From the NCBI GenBank assembly GCA_910577735.1, contig CAJTOO010000012.1, forward strand, positions 96,352 through 160,351: 64,000 nt of DNA, read 5' to 3'. Shown here one piece after another: positions 1-8,048 of this stretch; positions within the stretch are counted from its first letter, which is position 1, and each line of letters starts with the position of its first letter. The stretch is from an uncultured Lachnospiraceae bacterium. GTDB lineage: Bacteria; Bacillota; Clostridia; Lachnospirales; Lachnospiraceae. A program made the translations under genes and the position numbers. The notes beneath the pieces were generated by a model. That model ran no database searches. It was not told the origin of the DNA and saw nothing but the letters and a program-made list of their open reading frames with translations.

Positions 1-299
1 AAAAGGGAATCCTCTATCTTTCCCAGGGAAGACATCTGCTTTATGGCATCCACCGTACCCTTCGTGGCATAAATCGGCACACCGTACTTTCTGGAAAGTA
101 CACCCAGACCGCTGATATGGTCAGCATGTTCATGGGTGATGCAGATTGCATCAATATCTGTCATTTGAAGCCCCAGTTCCCGAAGGCCTGCCTCAGTACG
201 CTTGCCGCTGATTCCCACATCCATCAGCAGATGCGTGGTATCACTGCCCACATAGACGCAGTTACCGCTGCTGCCGCTGGCAATACTACACAGTCTCAT
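1..299 (-). CDS. MBL-fold metallo-hydrolase, YycJ/WalJ-like (partial, 3' end outside window)
   Basis: About 99 N-terminal residues of a metallo-beta-lactamase-fold hydrolase. The start is the ATG at 299, followed by an SIASGSSGNC segment and the zinc-binding THEHADHISG motif at about residue 58, both typical of the YycJ/WalJ family of presumed DNA- or cell-wall-linked hydrolases. It lies 29 bases downstream of the FtsA-like gene on the same strand and is probably the last gene of the polA-coaE operon. A weak purine-rich stretch (GAAGGGAAAG) lies about 20 bases upstream. The C-terminus is cut by the window edge, so completeness cannot be judged. The exact substrate is unknown for the family. 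Confidence 0.85.
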   Translation of the reverse strand, partial: MRLCSIASGSSGNCVYVGSDTTHLLMDVGISGKRTEAGLRELGLQMTDIDAICITHEHADHISGLGVLSRKYGVPIYATKGTVDAIKQMSSLGKIEDSL

Positions 300-328
300 A
301 ATTATGTAAACCCATTCTTTCCCTTCTA

Positions 329-2653
329 TCAATTCTTCCAGTAAATTTCAATCCTGTCTCCACTTTTAATGCTCTCCATATACTGTGCTGCCCTGCCGTT
401 TAAGGTAGTCACAATACCGCTGCCCTGAGGTTTGGACAAGTCAAAGTCAATGTGCTCAAACACATCCACAAAGATATAGTTTCGTTTGCCTGAAAGACTG
501 ATCGGCTGGTTGTTCACCAGTACCTGGATGGTTATGGGCGCACCTTTACTCAGCATGGCCTCCTTGCGCTTGGCCTCTTCCTCCCTGGCCCTGGCGGCTG
601 CCTCTTCCTTGGCTTTCGCTTCCGCCTCAGCCCGCTTGATACCAGGCCCCATGACGATTCTGGCGCCCCGCTGCTTTCCGGATGACTCCTTTTCCCTGCG
701 TGTACTGCTGTCCTCTTTGTCAGGCTGTGACTCTGCCTGGGCAGTACCATCCTGCCCGGCCTGGGCTGTGCTGCCGGCTGTCTTAGACGCTACGGCAGTA
801 AAGGCCGCTGTCCCTGCAACCGATGAATCCGTTCTGTCTCTCCTCTCAGTTGCAGACTCCTCCGGCTCATAAATCTCCACATCAGACAGCTGCAGTTCTT
901 CCATGGTCCAGATAACCGAAAAGTTCTCATATACCTTCGTATCCATATCCGCAATCTTATTATTGACATAGATATTCATAGCCCAGTCTATGACCACATC
1001 CATAAACTCTGCAATCTGACGCACTGTATAATAACCTAAAATCTCAATCTCGTCATTCTCCTGAATATTGTAATATCCAGACTGCAATTCGCCGTTTACA
1101 CTGGCAAACTTTGGAAGGTCTATCTTCTTTCCATTGACTTCAACCCACATCTTGGCGCCGAACTCCGGCAGCTGTCCAATTTCCAGTTTGGCCGCTTCAC
1201 CGGCTGTAGACTCTTTCACCTTAATCTGGTCGTTTGCCCTGACCTGTGTATAAATATCCGCCTCGTTGCCATTCACCGTAATGACTGCCGCCTCGCCAAA
1301 GGTCCCTCTGGCAATACGCGGTTTACCGTTTACCGTAAAGTTAAGTTCCTTTCCTCTCTTCGGGAAAAGTCCTTCACTGGCAAACTCCGCCTGCATGGCC
1401 GCATCCACTACCGCCACTTTATTGTTATCATAAATTTTGACTCTCTGCTCATTAAAGTAAACAAAGATAAAATTATTGCTCTGCTCATAGAAACTCAAAC
1501 AGATGCCGATCGGTGTCACCATGAGAGAATCTTTTCTGGCATCCTCTTCCAGAAATTCTATGTTCTGCATGACCTCCTCACCGCGGACAGCTACCCTCTC
1601 TTTCTGGATATCCAGTTTCTGCGCAAGCGCTTCCGTATAACCCGGGAGTTTGCCGCCGCCGCCCACCACAAACACAGCGCTGACAGACTTATCCCCGTTC
1701 AGTTCCTTAATCTTATCAGCCACCTGACTTGTCATGTTGTCAATCACTTCACCGGTCACCCGCTCCACTTCCTCGGCAGTAATCGTCTGCGGAAGCCCCA
1801 TGATATCCTTATACTCAATCACATCTTTGATGCCGGTATCTCTCTTAATCTGCTCCGCTGTCCTGAAATCCACCAGACAGTGTTTTGCCAGCACTTCTGT
1901 CAGGCTGTCGCCGGCAATGGGAATCATACCATAGGCAATGATACTGCCGTCTCTGGTCACCGAAATATCCGAGGTACCTGCACCCACATCTACCAGGGCA
2001 ATATTCAGCATACGGTACATCTCCGGAATCGCCACCTGAATAGCCGCAATCGGCTCCAGTGTCAGATTCACCACCTCAAGACCTGCCACACTCACCGCCT
2101 TATACAGACCATCAACCACATCTTCCGGCAGGAAGGTGGCAATAATATCAGCCCCCATGGTCTTCGCCTTATGGCCCTCCAGATTTCCTATGGTGTACCC
2201 ATTCATATAATAGCGGACAATGGAATATCCTACACAGTAGAACTTCATATCCAATTCATTGTTCTCCAAGAACTCCTCGTAGGCCTTTTCCACACCCATG
2301 GAGTCCAGAGCATAGATATCTTCTCCTGTAATTTCCCTGTCTGTCTCAAGTTCCTGATCCACCCGCAAAGTCACTGTCTGCAGCACACGGCCAGCAGCGG
2401 CAATACAGACGTCCTTAAGCGGTCTGCCGATCCTTTCTTCCAGCTCTGCCTTCACTTCGCCGATGGTGCCGCCCACTTTGTAGATGTCATGAATCTGTCC
2501 ATCCAGCATGGACCTTGTCCCATGTTCCCGGATGCTCTGGGATACCACATGAAATTTATCTCCCACGCGATATCCTACTGTACCTACAATACTCCTTGTT
2601 CCGATATCCAGGCCGAACACAAGCTGTCCTGGAAATTTCATTGCTTCTGACAT
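329..2653 (-). CDS. FtsA/PilM-like actin-fold ATPase with long C-terminal extension
   Basis: 774 residues from the ATG at 2653, which has GGGGGA seven bases upstream; the open frame runs further up, but only inside coaE. Residues 14-380 form an actin-like FtsA/PilM ATPase: phosphate-1 segment GLDIGTRS near residue 14, phosphate-2 LVDVGAGTSDIS near 215, and the adenosine loop VVGGGGKLPGY near 330. After this come several beta-rich stretches, each with a VNG/VNN turn and an NDQIKV/NDEIEI/GDRIEI ending, which may be beta-grasp-like repeats. An Ala/Glu/Lys-rich, probably helical segment (about 620-720) follows, and then a last beta module. FtsA normally tethers FtsZ to the membrane and is about 420 residues. 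No ftsA lies beside ftsZ in this window, so this could be the division ATPase, but that is inference. Overlaps coaE by 16 bases. Confidence 0.75.
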   Translation of the reverse strand: MSEAMKFPGQLVFGLDIGTRSIVGTVGYRVGDKFHVVSQSIREHGTRSMLDGQIHDIYKVGGTIGEVKAELEERIGRPLKDVCIAAAGRVLQTVTLRVDQELETDREITGEDIYALDSMGVEKAYEEFLENNELDMKFYCVGYSIVRYYMNGYTIGNLEGHKAKTMGADIIATFLPEDVVDGLYKAVSVAGLEVVNLTLEPIAAIQVAIPEMYRMLNIALVDVGAGTSDISVTRDGSIIAYGMIPIAGDSLTEVLAKHCLVDFRTAEQIKRDTGIKDVIEYKDIMGLPQTITAEEVERVTGEVIDNMTSQVADKIKELNGDKSVSAVFVVGGGGKLPGYTEALAQKLDIQKERVAVRGEEVMQNIEFLEEDARKDSLMVTPIGICLSFYEQSNNFIFVYFNEQRVKIYDNNKVAVVDAAMQAEFASEGLFPKRGKELNFTVNGKPRIARGTFGEAAVITVNGNEADIYTQVRANDQIKVKESTAGEAAKLEIGQLPEFGAKMWVEVNGKKIDLPKFASVNGELQSGYYNIQENDEIEILGYYTVRQIAEFMDVVIDWAMNIYVNNKIADMDTKVYENFSVIWTMEELQLSDVEIYEPEESATERRDRTDSSVAGTAAFTAVASKTAGSTAQAGQDGTAQAESQPDKEDSSTRREKESSGKQRGARIVMGPGIKRAEAEAKAKEEAAARAREEEAKRKEAMLSKGAPITIQVLVNNQPISLSGKRNYIFVDVFEHIDFDLSKPQGSGIVTTLNGRAAQYMESIKSGDRIEIYWKN

Positions 2654-3246
2654 TGGTATTCCCCCAGTTCTTTCTCTATTTGTTGATAAACGCCCGCAAG
2701 CGTTCCGCTGTTCTCTATCACAACCCTGCACTGCTCATAGAATGCTTCCTCCGGAAGCTGCTTTGACAGGATACTGTCTATCTTCTCATCGGTATATCCC
2801 CTTGCCGCCTTCAACCTCTGCCGCCTGATTGCTGCTTCCGCATGAATATACCATAAATCATCCACAATTTCAGCATATCCTTCCTCAAGCAACAGCGCCG
2901 CCTCTATAAAAAGATAATCAAACTTCTTGGCTGCCCTCTCCTGTGCAATCTGTTCCAGAAGATATTCCTTCACCGCCGGATGCACAATGGCATTGACCTG
3001 CTGCAATATCAACGAATCACCAAAAATCCGCGCTGCCATCTTCTGCCTGTCAATCCTGCCATCCAAAGTCAGAACATCTGGCCCTAACAGGGCAAGCAGC
3101 GGTTCATAACATCTGCCGCCCGGCTCCTCCAGCTGATGTGCCGCACGGTCTGCCATAATAACACGGCAGTTGTAATGCTTCGACAGGAAAGTAAGCACTT
3201 CTGATTTCCCGGCGCCTACACCCCCTGTGATTCCTATGACTTTCAT
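2638..3246 (-). CDS. coaE: Dephospho-CoA kinase
   Basis: 202 residues. Phosphorylates the ribose 3'-OH of dephospho-CoA with ATP, the last step of coenzyme A synthesis, in the cytoplasm. The Walker A loop GITGGVGAGKSE is at residues 5-16, a MADRAAHQL segment (family DAD/DAI-like nucleotide site) is near 31, and the family LFIEAALLLE stretch is near 110. Length matches the family. It lies 25 bases after polA and overlaps the start of the FtsA-like gene by 16 bases, so the three are almost certainly co-transcribed. Confidence 0.95.
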   Translation of the reverse strand: MKVIGITGGVGAGKSEVLTFLSKHYNCRVIMADRAAHQLEEPGGRCYEPLLALLGPDVLTLDGRIDRQKMAARIFGDSLILQQVNAIVHPAVKEYLLEQIAQERAAKKFDYLFIEAALLLEEGYAEIVDDLWYIHAEAAIRRQRLKAARGYTDEKIDSILSKQLPEEAFYEQCRVVIENSGTLAGVYQQIEKELGEYQCQKQ

Positions 3247-3271
3247 GTCTTTTCTTTCCCTTTATCCTGCC

Positions 3272-6001
3272 CTATTTTGCCTCGTACCAGTTATCACCCG
3301 TATGCAGATCGATCTCCAATGTTACTGAAAGGCTGGCCGCCTGCTGCATCTGCTCGGTGAGAATCCGCCGTACCTGATCTTCTTCCCCCGCGTATGTCTC
3401 AATCAGCAGCTCATCATGCACCTGTAGGATCAGCCTGGATTTCAGATTTTCCCTGTGCAAGTTCTCCCACACCCGGATCATGGCAATCTTCATAATATCT
3501 GCCGCGGTACCCTGAATCGGTGAATTCATGGCCACACGTTCCCCGAAGGAGCGCTGCATGAAATTGCTGGACGACAGTTCCGGAATTGGCCGTCTGCGCC
3601 CGTACATGGTGGTCACATAGCCCTGCTCCTTAGCCTTTGCCACCATATGATCCAGAAATCTTTTCACCCCCGGATAGGTCTCAAAATACTGTTCAATATA
3701 GGCCGCCGCCTCTTTCTTTGAGATACTCAGATCCTGACTTAAGCCAAAGGAGCTGATGCCATATACAATGCCAAAATTCACCGCCTTGGCATTGCGTCTT
3801 TGTAGGTCGGTCACTTCCTCGAAGGGGGTATGAAACACTTTCGACGCCGTTATCCTATGGATATCTTCCTCCATCTGGTATGCCTCAATCAACTGTTCAT
3901 CTTCCGACATATGCGCCAGTATCCTGAGTTCAATCTGGGAATAATCCGCATCCATGAACAGACAGCCTTCCATGGGAATGAATACCTTTCTGATCCGTCT
4001 GCCAAGTTCCATGCGCATAGGGATATTCTGCAGATTGGGTTCTGTGGAACTGATCCGCCCGGTAGCGGTAATCGTCTGGTTAAAGGTAGAATGTATCCTT
4101 CCGCCTTCATCTATATAGGCCGCCAGTCCCTCCGCATAAGTGGACTTCAATTTGGCCAGCCCTCTATACTCAAGAATATCAGAAACCACCGGATAATCCG
4201 CTGACAGCTTCTCCAGAACGTCCGCCGCTGTGGAATAACCTGTCTTGGTCTTTTTACCGCCTTTGATGCCCATCTTCTCGAACAGGACTTCTCCCAGCTG
4301 TTTGGGAGAGTTGATATTAAACTCACACCCTGCCTGTTTATAGATGGCCTGCTCCAACTCCCCAATCCTTCCTGTCAGGGCCTCCCCATAAGCCTTCAAC
4401 TCATCCGGCTTCACCAACACTCCATAACACTCCATATCATGCAGCACCCGGGTCAGCGGCATCTCAATCTCCTCCATCAATGATGCCATGCCCTGGGATG
4501 TCAGTTTCTCCTGCAGCAAGGGCGCCGCCATCAGGCATACATAAGCATGAAAACAGGCAAACTCCATAAATTCATGGGGGTGCGCCTCATAGGTCTCCAC
4601 ATAAGAGGCCTTACCGCAGACCTGTCCCCTGTCCGGAATCGTGAGTTCCAGATACTCGCCGGCGATATCTTCCACCGTATAATCATTCTTCAAAGGATTC
4701 AGCAGATAGGCTGCCACCAGAATATCAAAGTATCGCTTCTTTCTGTAAGGTGCAAGTACATCCTGTGCTCCATCGGCACTACGCCACATGCTCTGTCCCA
4801 GGCTTTCCTCTATCACATCATAACAATTCTTGGAGTCAAACATATATAGTTTACATAACTCATCTCTATTCAGTTCAGATAATTTGCCGCACAGATACTG
4901 CCCTGTCACGAGTCCCTGACAGGGAATGAACACCACGTTCTTTGGCGCTGCAGCCAGTGCAATGCCCATAAGACTGTCCTTCTTAGTGCTATCCTTGAAT
5001 ACTGCCAGTCCAATATCCTGCGTGCCCCCGGTCTGCTCTCCCATCTGCCTGCAGGCATCAAACAGGGATTCCACCTCCTGCAGTTGGGTGATTTCCCGGA
5101 AATCTTCTGTCTGACTGTTGGTGACTGTCACATCTTTCTCAAACCTGGACAAAAGATTCTTAAATTCCAGCTGTTTACACAGTACATAAGCCTCCTCCGT
5201 GTAGAAATTCCCCACGCTGGCCTGTGCAAAATCATACGCTATATCAGCATCCACATTGATGGTCGCCAGTGTCTTGCTTAAATCTGCCAGATCCTTATTC
5301 GCTATCAGAGACTCCCGCACCGACTTTTTAGCCACCTCGTCCACGTGTGCATAGATATTCTCCAAAGAACCAAAAGTCACCATCAAGTCTGTGGCTGTCT
5401 TCTCTCCCACCTTGGGCACGCCGGGAATGTTATCTGCCGTGTCTCCCATCAATGCCTTTAAGTCGATAAACTGAAGCGGATTCACCTGGTACCTGGCTTC
5501 CACATCTTTGGCATAATAATCTTCTACTTCCGTCCGGCCACCCTTGGTCTTGGGAATCCGGATCCTGATATGATCTGTGGCCACCTGCAGAAGATCCCTG
5601 TCCCCGGACACCAAAGATACTTCCATTCCTTCTCTCTCACCGCGCCTGGCAATGGTGCCCAGAATGTCATCTGCCTCCAGTCCAGCCTTCTCCACCACAC
5701 AGATTCCCATTGCCTGAAGCATCTGCTTCATGACCGGCACCTGCTCACGCAGTTCTTCCGGCATAGGTTTCCTTGTTCCTTTATATGCCTCATAAATCTC
5801 ATGCCGGAATGTAGGCGCATGTACATCAAAAGCCACCGTCAGATAGGCCGGCTGCTCCTCCTCCAGAATCTTGAACATGATGTTCAGGAAACCATACACC
5901 GCATTGGTGTGGAGTCCCTGGCTGTTCGTCAGATCCGGCACGCCATAAAAAGCTCTGTGCAATATACTGTGTCCATCTATCAAAACCAGTTTTTCAGCCA
6001 T
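3272..6001 (-). CDS. polA: DNA polymerase I
   Basis: 909 residues from the ATG at 6001 (MAEKLVLIDG), with AGGAAAGG about 13 bases upstream; the frame is open another 111 bases but without family similarity. Residues 1-290 are the 5'-3' flap exonuclease/H3TH domain. The middle region (about 300-480) has the position of the 3'-5' exonuclease domain, but the expected D-x-E of motif Exo I is not visible (IGLAVFKD in its place), so proofreading is probably absent, as in many Firmicutes. Residues 500-909 are the family A polymerase: motif A DYSQIELR near 685, O-helix RRNAKAVNFGIVYG near 740, motif C VHDELLIE near 864. Acts in repair and Okazaki fragment maturation. Confidence 0.97.
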   Translation of the reverse strand: MAEKLVLIDGHSILHRAFYGVPDLTNSQGLHTNAVYGFLNIMFKILEEEQPAYLTVAFDVHAPTFRHEIYEAYKGTRKPMPEELREQVPVMKQMLQAMGICVVEKAGLEADDILGTIARRGEREGMEVSLVSGDRDLLQVATDHIRIRIPKTKGGRTEVEDYYAKDVEARYQVNPLQFIDLKALMGDTADNIPGVPKVGEKTATDLMVTFGSLENIYAHVDEVAKKSVRESLIANKDLADLSKTLATINVDADIAYDFAQASVGNFYTEEAYVLCKQLEFKNLLSRFEKDVTVTNSQTEDFREITQLQEVESLFDACRQMGEQTGGTQDIGLAVFKDSTKKDSLMGIALAAAPKNVVFIPCQGLVTGQYLCGKLSELNRDELCKLYMFDSKNCYDVIEESLGQSMWRSADGAQDVLAPYRKKRYFDILVAAYLLNPLKNDYTVEDIAGEYLELTIPDRGQVCGKASYVETYEAHPHEFMEFACFHAYVCLMAAPLLQEKLTSQGMASLMEEIEMPLTRVLHDMECYGVLVKPDELKAYGEALTGRIGELEQAIYKQAGCEFNINSPKQLGEVLFEKMGIKGGKKTKTGYSTAADVLEKLSADYPVVSDILEYRGLAKLKSTYAEGLAAYIDEGGRIHSTFNQTITATGRISSTEPNLQNIPMRMELGRRIRKVFIPMEGCLFMDADYSQIELRILAHMSEDEQLIEAYQMEEDIHRITASKVFHTPFEEVTDLQRRNAKAVNFGIVYGISSFGLSQDLSISKKEAAAYIEQYFETYPGVKRFLDHMVAKAKEQGYVTTMYGRRRPIPELSSSNFMQRSFGERVAMNSPIQGTAADIMKIAMIRVWENLHRENLKSRLILQVHDELLIETYAGEEDQVRRILTEQMQQAASLSVTLEIDLHTGDNWYEAK

Positions 6002-6048
6002 ATAACTGTATGCCTTTCCTGTTTCACAAATTATTCTAACTTTTTTTC

Positions 6049-6372
6049 CTATAAACGCATGACAACGCACAGCGCAATAACAATCGCCACCGCCACTGCC
6101 GCCTCCAACCATATCAGAACATGTCTGAGTACCCGGTTCAATCTGATCTTATAATTGGCCTCAGCGAGCTTATCATGAAGCGCTTCCTGTAAATTAAAAC
6201 TATTTCCCTTTTCCAGCTGTTCCATACCTTCTGCAACCAGAAATTGAATCGACAGTTCCTCCATGCATTCAGGACATTCGTCGATATGCTCTACAAACTC
6301 CGCCAGATTTCTCCCATCCAGATCATCCTGCAGGAAGGAGAATATTTTTTTCTCCACCTCTTTACAGTTCAT
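6049..6372 (-). CDS. Anti-sigma-like zinc-finger (zf-HC2) membrane protein
   Basis: 107 residues from the ATG at 6372. The N-terminus begins MNCKEVEKKI and carries HIDECPEC near residue 29, the H-x3-C-x2-C zinc-binding signature of the zf-HC2 anti-sigma domain. A single C-terminal transmembrane helix (about 85-106) ends the protein, so the topology would be a cytoplasmic zinc finger on a tail anchor. No sigma factor gene is adjacent, which leaves the partner unknown. It is the first gene of the polA operon, 47 bases before polA. A TATAAT at 6425-6430 (minus strand) is a plausible -10 element, but the -35 is poor. Confidence 0.65.
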   Translation of the reverse strand: MNCKEVEKKIFSFLQDDLDGRNLAEFVEHIDECPECMEELSIQFLVAEGMEQLEKGNSFNLQEALHDKLAEANYKIRLNRVLRHVLIWLEAAVAVAIVIALCVVMRL

Positions 6373-6464
6373 ACCATACCACGTCTTTCTACAGACCATT
6401 CCTATATGCGCCCATACAAAGATTATTATATACCATAGCAGGGGATTTTGAAAAGACTCTGTAA

Positions 6465-6505
6465 GAAAAAACCGCTATGCAGATGGCATGCCACCCCATA
6501 GCGGT
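6465..6505 (-). terminator. Rho-independent terminator of the GH25 lysozyme gene
   Basis: On the minus strand ACCGCTATG (6497-6505) pairs perfectly with CATAGCGGT (6471-6479) across a 17-base loop and is followed directly by a run of six T (6466-6471 region). It lies about 45 bases after the lysozyme stop codon. Confidence 0.85.
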
Positions 6506-6551
6506 CTGAATATTTCCCGATTTTAAGTATTTAAATCCAATCTGCCAGACT

Positions 6552-7760
6552 CTACTGCACTGCCACAGGCTGCGCCGCCGCGTCCACTGGTACCTGCTCC
6601 GGCGCCGCTGCCTGTCCTGCTTCCGGTGCCGGCAAAGCTTCTGCCGCAATCGGCACTGCCACACCGTTTTGATCCACCTGATAATTGATGCCATCCACTG
6701 TCACTGCCACATTTCTCTGCAGCGCACCCGTCATCACATCATAATAATATACAACACCGTCAGGCATGGTCACCAGGCCTCTTTGCATCACTGCATTCTC
6801 ATCAAAATAATAATCCGCACCTTCAATCGTCACACAATCCCGCAGTGCATGCCCATCCTTGGTGGCCAGGAAATATCTGCCGGTCTCATCCTCATACCAG
6901 CATCCCTTCTGCACACGGCCAAATTCATCGAGATGGTATTTATTGCCTTCCCAATTTACCCAGCAGGCTCTCTGCATCCTGTAATTAGAGTAGAACACTG
7001 TGGCATCTCCCCGCTGTGCAAATCCTTCCGGAATGATAATGGAGGAATAATCCTTAAACTGATAATTCATATCCACCCTGGTAGGAATCCCGGCTACGCT
7101 GCCATGGGAGGTATTCTGCCAGAAAGCAGCTCCCTCATACTGCAGCTCATCCGCATACTGGGCAACCCACTTATCATATCCAACATTGCCAATCTTTGTC
7201 TGAAACATATTCTTATTGGAATATACCACCGGATAATACCCCTGAGACTCTATGGCTGTGCAGAATACGTTGATGATCTCCTGCAGCTGTGCCGTGGAGA
7301 GGTTCTTATGACAGGCATCCTCTATGTCATACACCACCGGATAATTCACCGTATAATTGCTCATCCACTGAAGCAGGAACATGGCTTCTGTCAGCGCCTG
7401 CTCCGGCGTGGTTGCATAAGAATACAGATAGACACCCGTCTTAAGCCCCGCCGCGTTAGCGCCGCGCATATTCGCATCAAAATAGGGATCCAGCCCCAAA
7501 TTGGTACTCCCTGCCTTTACAAACACAAAGGAAACACCGGAAGAAGGCACCTTACTCCAGTCAATCGCCAGATTATGTTTCGACACATCAATTCCTCTGG
7601 CAATGGAACTGCCGGCCCCCACAGCCTGCACATGGATTGCGGGCATAAACAGCATCATACCTGCCATACAAAATGCTGCTGCCCTCTTTATATATCTGCC
7701 GCCTTTTCGTTTTCTTTCCCTGGTAAATTTTATCATTTGTATTTTATACCCACTGACCAC
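6552..7760 (-). CDS. Secreted GH25 lysozyme with C-terminal wall-binding-like repeats
   Basis: 402 residues from the GTG at 7760, which has AAGGA nine bases upstream; an ATG at 7736 (MIKFTRER) is an alternative. A basic n-region, a hydrophobic core (about 25-40) and HVQA form a signal peptide. Residues 50-245 are a GH25 N-acetylmuramidase fold: GIDVSKHN near 56 and the acidic VYDIEDAC near 140, matching the family D-x-E catalytic pair. Residues 260-370 hold aromatic/Gly repeats (YHLDEFGRVQKG, YYFDENAVMQRG, YYYDVMTGALQRN) resembling choline/glucan-binding repeats. An Ala/Pro-rich tail follows. It probably cleaves or remodels peptidoglycan outside the cell. A 9-codon frame starting at the ATG at 7763 overlaps the start and ends on the 7736 ATG. 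Confidence 0.88.
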   Translation of the reverse strand: MVSGYKIQMIKFTRERKRKGGRYIKRAAAFCMAGMMLFMPAIHVQAVGAGSSIARGIDVSKHNLAIDWSKVPSSGVSFVFVKAGSTNLGLDPYFDANMRGANAAGLKTGVYLYSYATTPEQALTEAMFLLQWMSNYTVNYPVVYDIEDACHKNLSTAQLQEIINVFCTAIESQGYYPVVYSNKNMFQTKIGNVGYDKWVAQYADELQYEGAAFWQNTSHGSVAGIPTRVDMNYQFKDYSSIIIPEGFAQRGDATVFYSNYRMQRACWVNWEGNKYHLDEFGRVQKGCWYEDETGRYFLATKDGHALRDCVTIEGADYYFDENAVMQRGLVTMPDGVVYYYDVMTGALQRNVAVTVDGINYQVDQNGVAVPIAAEALPAPEAGQAAAPEQVPVDAAAQPVAVQ

Positions 7761-7985
7761 ATCCGATTTTCCTTACCGGAACTTCAGATACTGTCTGGTA
7801 TTCCTCCCTCCGTACTTTGCTATCTTCTCATTTGCATGGACTGTTTACATATTTGACAGACACTTCGCTGCAAATATTACAAATTATTACATTTTGTAAC
7901 AATCCTTAACAACTATATCATATATCAGGCGTCTTGTATAGGGTATTTTATAAAGTTTTTCTGGGAATAACAGGGAAGAAATAAA

Positions 7986-8034
7986 GCAGACAGCACATCT
8001 TCGGCCAAGCTGCTGCCGGAAATATACTGTCTGC
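7986..8034 (-). terminator. Probable terminator of the hybrid histidine kinase gene
   Basis: GCAGACAG (8027-8034 on the minus strand) pairs with CTGTCTGC (7986-7993), with a further GC-rich inner hairpin, and is followed by TTTATTTC. The T tract is imperfect. It lies 15 bases after the kinase stop codon. The rest of the 7761-8048 spacer is AT-rich and shows no gene. Confidence 0.6.
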
Positions 8035-8048
8035 CTTAACAACCCTAT

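Noticed and set aside
5570..6154. Long plus-strand open frame inside polA
   Set aside because: It is antisense to polA and carries no domain or ribosome binding site; polA explains the region.
6669..7856. 395-codon plus-strand frame opposite the lysozyme gene
   Set aside because: His/Ile/Cys-rich composition typical of an antisense frame; the lysozyme with signal peptide and GH25 motifs is the real gene.
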